Positions 1 to 5,032 of a DNA stretch of 6,793 nucleotides are shown here, in pieces; position 1 is the first letter of the stretch; every line of letters begins with the position of its first letter. Below the pieces are notes generated by a model that saw only the letters and a program-made list of their open reading frames with translations, did no database searches and was not told the DNA's origin. Location of the stretch: the NCBI GenBank assembly GCA_024640385.1, contig JAHEFC010000216.1:1-6793 (forward strand), given 5' to 3'. This DNA comes from Sphingobacteriales bacterium. Lineage in GTDB: Bacteria; Bacteroidota; Bacteroidia; Chitinophagales; Chitinophagaceae. The translations under genes and the position numbers were made by a program.

Positions 1-73
1 TCACCAGGCCGATCACGATCATAGTGAGGTCGAACAGGCTAAGCAACGATCTGCCCTGTTTGTCTTTATCCAT
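1..73 (-). CDS. APC-family amino acid permease, N-terminus only (partial)
   Basis: An ATG at 71-73 read on the minus strand opens 24 codons that run off the left edge: MDKDKQGRSLLSLFDLTMIV followed by IGLV. A short charged, cytoplasmic-looking head followed by 'SLFDLTMIVIGLV' resembles the start of the first helix of APC-superfamily amino acid permeases, where the family usually continues into a G-rich GxGIF motif; that motif would lie outside the window. The gene would be an inner-membrane transporter, divergent from the riboswitch-btuB unit, with roughly 120 bases between the ATG and the btuB promoter candidate. With only 24 residues the family call is tentative; another multi-helix transporter is possible. 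No Shine-Dalgarno sequence is visible, as is usual in this phylum. Confidence 0.5.
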   Translation of the reverse strand, partial: MDKDKQGRSLLSLFDLTMIVIGLV

Positions 74-190
74 ACGTTGGGTCAAAATACGAATTTTACG
101 CAGAGACACGGAGAATTACAAAGTGTACCTCCAAGGTCCCTACCTTGTAGTAGAAAATCAACAATCTTTCAACGTGTAAATAATTTCTTT
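74..190. other. Divergent intergenic spacer
   Basis: This spacer separates the leftward permease from the rightward btuB leader. It must hold the permease promoter, but I see no convincing TAnnTTTG element on the minus strand. It contains a short hairpin (CAAGGT 132-137, loop CCCT, ACCTTG 142-147) and a stretch ACGCAGAGACACGGAG at 98-113 that looks like a piece of a dispersed intergenic repeat. No coding potential is supported; the open frame crossing it on the minus strand (96-323) runs into the conserved riboswitch and resembles no known protein. Confidence 0.4.
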
Positions 191-221
191 TTTGTGGTTT
201 AGACGTTAAATCACACTTTTG
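191..221 (+). promoter_or_regulatory. Candidate Bacteroidota sigma-ABfr promoter for btuB
   Basis: TTTG at 191-194 and CACTTTTG at 214-221 are separated by 19 bases. This matches the known Bacteroidota layout of a -33 TTTG and a -7 TAnnTTTG element, with one mismatch (C for the first T of the -7 element). Transcription would then begin near 226-230, exactly where the 5' strand of riboswitch helix P1 starts (227), which is independent support for the position. Inferred from pattern alone. Confidence 0.42.
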
Positions 222-226
222 CGCTA

Positions 227-405
227 CGAACGGTATGAAGAAGTGAAAATAAAAAGCACTTCTTCTTCGGAAGTCCGGTGAAAATCCGGCGCTATCCCCG
301 TAGCTGTAAGTTTCCGCAAGCAAATGTTTGCGAATGCAATTAAAACCACTGGCCCTTAAACGGGACGGGAAGGTGCAGAGAAACGAGCCAGAAGACCTGC
401 CTTCG
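227..405 (+). ncRNA. Cobalamin (vitamin B12) riboswitch aptamer
   Basis: The hallmark pieces occur in order. CGGAAGTCCGGTG with the P4 stem CCGG 275-278 / CCGG 286-289. P5 is GCTA 291-294 / TAGC 301-304, closing loop TCCCCG and followed by TGTAAG. The CCACTGG...GGGACGGGAAGG core lies at 346-373. The B12 box GCCAGAAGACCTGCC is at 387-401. P1 closes as CGAA-C-GG (227-233, one bulged C) with CCTTCG (400-405). A peripheral 9-bp hairpin, GAAGAAGTG 237-245 / CACTTCTTC 257-265, is inserted near the 5' side, and another (CGCAA 315-319 / TTGCG 328-332) lies beyond P5. In known members, binding of adenosyl- or other cobalamins lowers expression of the downstream uptake gene; here that is the btuB-like receptor at 521. 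The class is certain; the preferred cobalamin form cannot be read from sequence. Confidence 0.95.
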
Positions 406-419
406 TAATTTTTTTTAAC

Positions 420-443
420 CTGGGCTTTCGGGTGAAAAGCCAG
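420..443 (+). promoter_or_regulatory. Riboswitch P13 hairpin with loop complementary to aptamer loop L5
   Basis: CTGGGCTTT (420-428) pairs with AAAGCCAG (436-443), giving 8 bp with one bulged G, around loop CGGGTGA (429-435). The loop's CGGG (429-432) is an exact complement of CCCG (297-300) in the P5 loop. That is the L5-L13 kissing interaction known from structurally solved cobalamin riboswitches, where ligand binding stabilises it and regulates the downstream message. The hairpin sits 14 bases after the aptamer. It does not cover the btuB start, 77 bases further on, so it may act through later folding rather than directly hiding the start. Confidence 0.6.
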
Positions 444-457
444 AGTTGGTTTATCTT

Positions 458-493
458 TTCTTTCCGGCCGGAAGAACTAGGTTTTCTTTCTCT
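458..493 (+). terminator. Possible ligand-controlled attenuator in btuB leader
   Basis: TTCTTTCCGGCCGGAAGAA (458-476) can fold into a 7-bp stem with one bulged T and loop GGCC, followed after CTAGG by the pyrimidine-rich tract TTTTCTTTCTCT. CTTTTC (455-460), part of its left arm, can instead pair with GAAAAG (434-439), which belongs to the right arm of the P13 hairpin. If P13 forms with cobalamin bound, the downstream hairpin is free to form. The T tract is interrupted and begins five bases after the stem, so this is not a canonical intrinsic terminator. The arrangement is an inference. Confidence 0.3.
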
Positions 494-520
494 GCATCCC
501 AAATCCCCCAAAACAATTGC

Positions 521-2482
521 ATGAAGCGTAGTTTATTCATGACAGCACTCATGATCAGCAGTGCATGGGGTTTCTCTCAATCAGACAGCGCCGTCACCAC
601 CCTCGACGATGTGGTGATCACAGCCAACAGATTTTTACAGAAACAACAACAGACGGGAAAAGTACTTACCGTGATCCCGCGCAGCATTCTTGAAAAAAGC
701 ACGGGCAAGAACATGGGCGAGATCCTGAACCAGTATGCAGGACTCACCGTTATCGGCTCAAACAATAACCCGGGCACCAATATCGATGTGTATACCCGGG
801 GAGCAGGATTGGGAAACACCCTTATCCTCATCGACGGTGTTCCCATTTATGATGTATCATCCATCTCTTCTGCATTTGACCTCAACTTCTTTACACCGGA
901 TATGGTGGAAAGAGTGGAGATCCTGAAAGGAGGACAGTCAACCGTATACGGCTCTGACGCGGTAGCAGGTGTGATCAATATCATTCCGCGTAAGTCGGCA
1001 CAAGCACCCCTTCAATTCAATGCTTCCGCAGCAGCTGGCTCTTTTGGCACATACAAACTGGGAGCAGGTTTGAATGGTTCACAAAAAGACTTCCATTATA
1101 ACCTGCAATACCAGTATTTGAAAACAGCAGGATTATCATCAGCCTTCGACACTACTGGCAAGGAAGGATTTGATAAAGACGGATTGAACCAACATAATAT
1201 CAATGTTGGGCTGAACGGGAAATTCAGTGAAAAACTGAGTTGGAAACTCATGGGCCAGGCCAATCTGTACCAAGCAGACCTCGATGCCAATGCATTTGCA
1301 GATGATAAAGACAACACTGTTGACAACAGGAATTTCATTGCAGGCGGAGGATGGACTTACAAGCTCAGTAAAACAACATTACAAGCCAATTACAACCTGA
1401 ATACAACAAAAAGATTTTACCTGGACGACTCTGCATCTGTTGGTGGATTCTCGAAATTCAGTACCTCAGACTACCAGGGCACAAGTCATTTTGCAGAGCT
1501 TTATGCCAACACCCGGATCAATGAATATTTCTCATTTATTGCGGGAGCCGACGCCCGGTTTCAAAAAACAGAACAGGATTTTCTTTCGATCAGCGATTAC
1601 GGGCCTTTCGAGAATAAGCTTTCAGGTGATTCAGCCAGGATCAACATATACAGTGCTTATGCTTCAGGATATTTCAATTCGGGGAAAGGTTTTTTCCTTG
1701 AAGGAGGTCTGCGTCTGAACAATCATTCATTATATGGATCCAATCTGACTTATACTATTAATCCATCTTATGTTCATGGCAACTGGAAATTCTTCTTCAA
1801 TCTTTCCACCGCATTCAAAGCGCCAACACTGTACCAGCTTTACGATGCATACAGTGGCTATCCTTCATTAAAGCCGGAAAGGTCCACTTCTTATGAAGGC
1901 GGGTTGCAATTCAGTGCAATGGAAAATGCATGGCAGAGCAGGGTGGTATTATTTGAAAGAAAACTGAAAGATGGTATCGATTACAGTTTTGTAGACTACA
2001 GGTATTTCAACAACAACAAGGTTACTGATAAAGGAGTTGAACTGGAATCAATGTTTCGTAAAGGACGATGGAATCTGACGTTCAACTATACCTATCTTAC
2101 CGGAGAGGTGAACACGGTGAAATATGCATACGACCCTAACAGTTTCAGCTATATTCCTGATGGCGACACCAGTTATAACTATCAGTTCAGGAGACCAAAG
2201 CACAGCTTAAACCTGTTTGCCGGCTACCAATTCACTGAAAAACTGTTTGTAAGTGCCCATGCAAGATTTGCAGGAAAAAGGTTTGAACCTCGGTTCATGG
2301 ATGCGCCATTAACACTCGACCCGTACACGGTGTTCGATCTGTATGGAGAATACAGGTTTTCGAAAAAGATCAGGATCTTCCTGGATCTGAAAAACCTGTT
2401 CAATGCAGATTATATAGATATCAATGGGTTCACTACCAGGCCGGTAAATTTTATGGCGGGAGTAAGTTTTCAATTTAATTAA
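521..2482 (+). CDS. btuB: TonB-dependent outer-membrane vitamin B12 receptor (BtuB-like)
   Basis: A 653-residue outer-membrane receptor that binds cobalamin outside the cell and imports it with energy from TonB-ExbBD. Residues 1-20 form a signal peptide (MKRSL, hydrophobic core, then AWGFSQ). The TonB-box/plug start TTLDDVVITANRF (27-38 region) closely resembles the BtuB mature start 'DTLVVTANRF'. The plug continues to about residue 158 with TRG (92-94), LILIDGVPIY (101-110) and STVYGSDAVAGVINII (140-155), again very like E. coli BtuB. The rest is a 22-strand-type beta barrel ending GVSFQFN with an aromatic near the C-terminus. E. coli BtuB is about 614 residues, so the length fits. I chose ATG 521 because an in-frame upstream TTG at 446 lies inside the leader and would place 25 non-signal residues before the signal peptide. 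No Shine-Dalgarno is present. The upstream cobalamin riboswitch makes B12 the substrate with high confidence. No btuFCD or tonB genes are in the window. Confidence 0.93.
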   Translation: MKRSLFMTALMISSAWGFSQSDSAVTTLDDVVITANRFLQKQQQTGKVLTVIPRSILEKSTGKNMGEILNQYAGLTVIGSNNNPGTNIDVYTRGAGLGNTLILIDGVPIYDVSSISSAFDLNFFTPDMVERVEILKGGQSTVYGSDAVAGVINIIPRKSAQAPLQFNASAAAGSFGTYKLGAGLNGSQKDFHYNLQYQYLKTAGLSSAFDTTGKEGFDKDGLNQHNINVGLNGKFSEKLSWKLMGQANLYQADLDANAFADDKDNTVDNRNFIAGGGWTYKLSKTTLQANYNLNTTKRFYLDDSASVGGFSKFSTSDYQGTSHFAELYANTRINEYFSFIAGADARFQKTEQDFLSISDYGPFENKLSGDSARINIYSAYASGYFNSGKGFFLEGGLRLNNHSLYGSNLTYTINPSYVHGNWKFFFNLSTAFKAPTLYQLYDAYSGYPSLKPERSTSYEGGLQFSAMENAWQSRVVLFERKLKDGIDYSFVDYRYFNNNKVTDKGVELESMFRKGRWNLTFNYTYLTGEVNTVKYAYDPNSFSYIPDGDTSYNYQFRRPKHSLNLFAGYQFTEKLFVSAHARFAGKRFEPRFMDAPLTLDPYTVFDLYGEYRFSKKIRIFLDLKNLFNADYIDINGFTTRPVNFMAGVSFQFN

Positions 2483-2555
2483 CGGATTAGCGGATTGGTG
2501 GATTGACGGATTAAATTAATCCGATAATCCGCCAATCCGTAAATTCGCCAATCTA
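2483..2555. repeat. Inverted array of 8-bp units filling the btuB-marC gap
   Basis: Four direct units, CGGATTAG, CGGATTGG, TGGATTGA and CGGATTAA (2483-2514), one spacer A, then five reverse-complement units TTAATCCG, ATAATCCG, CCAATCCG, TAAATTCG and CCAATCTA (2516-2555). Units 2 and 4 pair perfectly with their partners and the others pair over a GGATT or ATT core, so the transcript can fold into an imperfect hairpin of about 32 bp with almost no loop. The array begins at the base after the btuB stop and ends two bases before the marC ATG. It could be a dispersed intergenic repeat, a read-through brake or terminator-like structure, or a block on marC translation; sequence alone does not decide. 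Confidence 0.85.
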
Positions 2556-2557
2556 TT

Positions 2558-3136
2558 ATGAACTTTAACTTAGACGAATTCCTTACAGTAACGTTCACCC
2601 TTTTTGCCGTGATCGACATCATTGGATCCATTCCTTTGCTGATCAGTCTGAAAGACAAAATGGGCGGTATCCGCGAATTGAGGGCAACCCTGATCTCAGG
2701 GGGATTCATGATCCTTTTTTTGCTGGTAGGTGAGAAATTCCTGAACATGATGGGAGTGGATGTGAAATCATTTGCCGTTGGAGGTTCGATTGTGATCTTT
2801 ATATTGGGCCTGGAGATGGTGCTGGGCGTTGAGTTTTTTAAGTCCGATGCCAATCCTTCCTCAGGTACCGTAGTTCCTATTGCATTTCCGTTGATCGCAG
2901 GATCAGGAACGCTTACAACCGTGATCTCGTTGCGTGCCAACTATAACGAATGGCTGGTTTTACTCGCCATCCTGGCCAACCTGGTGTTTGTTTACCTGGT
3001 GCTGCATTCGCTCAACCAGATCGCCCGTTTGCTGGGCACCGGAGGACTGTTAGCCGTAAGAAAATTTTTTGGCGTAATTTTGCTCGCCATTGCGGTAAAG
3101 ATCTTTACAACCAACCTGAGTGGGTTGATCAAATAG
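2558..3136 (+). CDS. MarC family (UPF0056) integral membrane protein
   Basis: A 192-residue inner-membrane protein with six hydrophobic segments at about residues 8-30, 43-58, 71-90, 103-125, 131-152 and 165-187, the usual length and layout of the MarC family. The two family signature regions are present: FAVIDIIGSIPLL (16-28) in the first helix and FPLIAGSGTLTTVI (110-123) in the fourth. They suggest the internal duplication typical of the family. Both carry substitutions relative to the form best known from proteobacteria: DI instead of DP at 20-21, and AGSG instead of AGPG at 114-117. MarC proteins were once linked to multiple antibiotic resistance, but that role was not upheld and the transported substrate is unknown. 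The start ATG follows the octamer array directly. The gene lies 75 bases after btuB on the same strand, so read-through from btuB is possible, though I see no functional link. I do not assign the E. coli gene name. Confidence 0.9.
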   Translation: MNFNLDEFLTVTFTLFAVIDIIGSIPLLISLKDKMGGIRELRATLISGGFMILFLLVGEKFLNMMGVDVKSFAVGGSIVIFILGLEMVLGVEFFKSDANPSSGTVVPIAFPLIAGSGTLTTVISLRANYNEWLVLLAILANLVFVYLVLHSLNQIARLLGTGGLLAVRKFFGVILLAIAVKIFTTNLSGLIK

Positions 3137-3137
3137 A

Positions 3138-3207
3138 ATGTGATCCACCACATTTTGTACATTGATCACATCATCACATTCGGGAAAATTGCAGAGCAAT
3201 TTTCCCG
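3138..3207 (+). terminator. Two hairpins after marC, likely transcription end
   Basis: ATGTGATC (3138-3145) pairs with GATCACAT (3164-3171). Then CGGGAAAATTGC (3181-3192) and GCAATTTTCCCG (3196-3207) form a perfect 12-bp stem with a three-base loop AGA. The second hairpin ends four bases before the tRNA. There is no T-run after it on either strand, so it does not meet the classical intrinsic-terminator form. Possible roles are ending marC transcription, protecting the marC mRNA 3' end, or acting as a processing signal for the tRNA 5' leader. The pairing is certain, the function inferred. Confidence 0.5.
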
Positions 3208-3211
3208 TTCT

Positions 3212-3286
3212 GGTCTCGTAGTACAATGGATAGTATAAGGGTCTCCGAAGCCCTGGATTCAGGTTCGATTCCTGACGAGACCACCA
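3212..3286 (+). tRNA. tRNA-Arg (anticodon CCG)
   Basis: A complete cloverleaf folds by hand. The acceptor is GGTCTCG / CGAGACC. The D stem GTAC / GTAT surrounds loop AATGGATA. The anticodon stem AGGGT / GCCCT closes loop CTCCGAA, giving anticodon CCG at 3245-3247, which reads the arginine codon CGG. The variable loop is GGAT. The T stem TCAGG / CCTGA closes loop TTCGATT. The discriminator base is A at 3283, followed by an encoded CCA (3284-3286). The body is 72 nt. It stands alone, followed by its own strong terminator at 3337-3369. Confidence 0.96.
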
Positions 3287-3293
3287 AAATCGA

Positions 3294-3317
3294 GTGAGTT
3301 AGTGGGTTGGCCGGTTT
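3294..3317. repeat. Degenerate 8-bp repeat, three units
   Basis: GTGAGTTA, GTGGGTTG and GCCGGTTT follow each other without spacers. The second unit differs by one base from the phase-shifted GTGGATTG at 2498-2505 in the btuB-marC array. There is no inverted partner arm. It may be a decayed or one-armed relative of that array, but three imperfect units are weak evidence. Confidence 0.35.
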
Positions 3318-3336
3318 GTGTGGTAACATTAGTGAG

Positions 3337-3369
3337 GGAGTGCAATAGATGATTGCACTCCTTTTTTTT
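3337..3369 (+). terminator. Intrinsic terminator after tRNA-Arg
   Basis: GGAGTGCAAT (3337-3346) pairs perfectly with ATTGCACTCC (3352-3361) around loop AGATG, followed at once by eight Ts (3362-3369). This is a textbook rho-independent terminator on the plus strand, ending transcription from the tRNA. It lies only 19 bases before the tag ATG. Confidence 0.93.
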
Positions 3370-3388
3370 GCAGTAATAAATTAAGACA

Positions 3389-3937
3389 ATGAGCTATTGC
3401 AGTTATATAGAGTATATGTCGGGTGAGAGAAAGGAATTGCACAAAAATTACCACGACAACCATTATGGGTTCCCGATTCAAAATGATAACGAATTATTTG
3501 GCAGGTTGATCCTGGAAATAAACCAGGCTGGTTTGAGTTGGGAAACTATTTTAAAAAAAGAAATTTCATTCAGGAAAGCATACAGCAGTTTCAATATAAA
3601 AACAGTTGCAGCATACACTGAAAAAGACTTTGACCGTCTTATGACAGACCAGGGAATTATCCGCAACAGGTTAAAAATAAATGCTGCGATAGAAAACGCG
3701 AGGACCATTCTTCTATTACAAAAAGAATTCGGCTCTTTTGAAAAATGGCTGGAATTTCATCACCCTAAAAAGAAGGATGAGTGGGTAAAACTGTTCAAAA
3801 AGACATTCCGCTTCACTGGTGGCGAGATTGTAAACGAATTTTTGATGAGTATCGGGTATCTTCCCGGGGCGCATGCTGAAGATTGCCCTGTCTATAAAAA
3901 GATTCTGAAACTGAAACCCATGTGGGCAATACAATAA
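3389..3937 (+). CDS. tag: DNA-3-methyladenine glycosylase I (Tag)
   Basis: A 182-residue cytoplasmic base-excision repair enzyme of the helix-hairpin-helix superfamily that removes N3-methyladenine from alkylated DNA. It aligns by eye to E. coli Tag (187 residues): NYHDNHYGFPIQNDNELF (20-37), LEINQAGLSWETILKK (42-57) and DQGIIRNRLKINAAIENAR (87-105) match the E. coli blocks. The structural zinc ligands are all present in the E. coli spacing: C4, H22, H162 and C166 (HAEDC at the C-terminus). Pocket residues equivalent to E. coli Y16, E38 and W46 are Y21, E43 and W51. C4 at its conserved place supports the ATG at 3389. The gene sits just after the tRNA terminator, so its promoter must overlap the tRNA-tag spacer, or it depends on read-through. 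It converges with the GH5-like gene 24 bases away. It looks intact and functional. Confidence 0.95.
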   Translation: MSYCSYIEYMSGERKELHKNYHDNHYGFPIQNDNELFGRLILEINQAGLSWETILKKEISFRKAYSSFNIKTVAAYTEKDFDRLMTDQGIIRNRLKINAAIENARTILLLQKEFGSFEKWLEFHHPKKKDEWVKLFKKTFRFTGGEIVNEFLMSIGYLPGAHAEDCPVYKKILKLKPMWAIQ

Positions 3938-3961
3938 GGACCCAAATAACCGGCAAGCTCA

Positions 3962-5020
3962 TTAATCCCCGGTCATCTTCTTAATAAACTTCACCTCCTC
4001 CTCACTGAACGGGGAATGATCACGGCGGAAAATATCGTGAAACCACACCGGAGGTTCTTTGCCATCTTTTATAGGCGTATCCCAGGCAAAAATGGTATTG
4101 GTTTTTCCGCTCACAAATCCCCAGTTGATCGCACCAACATTTTCTCCTTTCAACAAAGGCATGATCGACTGGAAAGTACTGCTGTTCCTGCGGGCCATGT
4201 ATTCAGTACAGATCATCGGTCTGTCATATTTTTTCAATGTATCAATGGCATTTCGATGATCCGCCAGAGCAGAGTAATTATGATAGGTGATCACATCCGA
4301 TTGCGAAAGCTGAAATGCATTCAAATTCCTATACTTCTCGTCATTATTCCATAATCCCGCAGAAACGGGCTGCGATGGGTTTATTTCCCTTGCCCATCTA
4401 AATACATTCTTCAGCAACGGAAAACTCTTTTCAAACTGGCCGCTGTTACCCGGCTCATTGTACAGGTCCCATAACAAGATGCGATCATCGTTTTTAAACG
4501 TATTCAACACATCTTTCACATAAGCTTCCAATGTTTTCACCGTATCCGGATACCTGTGTACCATGGTTCCCGGATCCCTCACCCAACCTGAATTGTGCAC
4601 TCCTTTTTTCGGCTCAGGTTGCCGGCCAACCCAGGCCGTATCGTTCCAGCAATCGTCGAAGAATACAAATAAGGTTTTGATCCCGTGCTTCTGAGATATG
4701 GAAAGATAAGTATTCAGCCTTTTCTTAAAACCTTCCCTGTCCGCCGTCCATAATAAGTGATGCAAATACACCCGCATCACATTGAATCCAAGTTCCTCAG
4801 CCCATCCCAACTCACGGTTAATGGTAGCGGTATCAAATGTTTCAGCCTGGAACATCTCCAACTGGTTGATCGCGGAAGATGGCTGGAAATTACAGCCCCG
4901 CAGCCAACCCTGTTTCGCATACCAGGCCCTGGCCTTTTCAGCAGTCCACCTCTCACCAACGTTCTGTGCATTTACTAAAACACTGATCAACAGACCAACG
5001 ATCATTAATAGCCTCCGCAT
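3962..5020 (-). CDS. Secreted clan GH-A (GH5/cellulase-like) glycoside hydrolase
   Basis: A 352-residue protein with a signal peptide (MRRLL, hydrophobic core, cleavage near VNAQ, residue 18-19) and a single (beta/alpha)8-type catalytic domain. The clan GH-A landmarks are in order: GFNVMRVYLHHLLW (78-91) on an early strand, WDLYNEPGN (184-192) with the likely acid/base E189, YHNYS (246-250), and ICTEYMAR (270-277) with the likely nucleophile E273. A tryptophan-containing strand, INWGFVSGKTNTIFAWD, follows. The enzyme should cleave beta-glycosidic bonds by a retaining mechanism in the periplasm or outside the cell. Relatives are usually labelled cellulase-family or beta-1,4-xylanase; the actual substrate and exact GH family cannot be fixed from sequence alone. 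It starts 12 bases after the GH35 stop, suggesting one operon. No lipoprotein cysteine or sorting domain is seen. Confidence 0.83.
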   Translation of the reverse strand: MRRLLMIVGLLISVLVNAQNVGERWTAEKARAWYAKQGWLRGCNFQPSSAINQLEMFQAETFDTATINRELGWAEELGFNVMRVYLHHLLWTADREGFKKRLNTYLSISQKHGIKTLFVFFDDCWNDTAWVGRQPEPKKGVHNSGWVRDPGTMVHRYPDTVKTLEAYVKDVLNTFKNDDRILLWDLYNEPGNSGQFEKSFPLLKNVFRWAREINPSQPVSAGLWNNDEKYRNLNAFQLSQSDVITYHNYSALADHRNAIDTLKKYDRPMICTEYMARRNSSTFQSIMPLLKGENVGAINWGFVSGKTNTIFAWDTPIKDGKEPPVWFHDIFRRDHSPFSEEEVKFIKKMTGD

Positions 5021-5032
5021 ACGATAATGTTT

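Noticed and set aside
96..323. 75-residue open frame on the minus strand in the btuB leader
   Set aside because: It overlaps the conserved aptamer, has no recognisable protein features and is best explained as chance.
446..520. In-frame TTG at 446 as an earlier start for the btuB-like receptor
   Set aside because: It would add 25 non-conserved residues before a good signal peptide and would start inside the riboswitch expression platform; ATG 521 is better.
2479..2940. 153-residue open frame on the minus strand opposite marC
   Set aside because: It is the antisense of marC plus the octamer repeats; the composition is non-protein-like and the MarC frame is clearly real.
3212..3286. tRNA 3' end as an integration (att) site for a mobile element
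   Set aside because: No integrase gene and no second copy of the tRNA 3' end in the window.
3949..3973. Inverted repeat ACCGG / CCGGT between tag and the GH5-like gene as a bidirectional terminator
   Set aside because: Only 5 bp with a 15-base loop, no T-run, and it extends into the coding end of the GH5-like gene; too weak to call.
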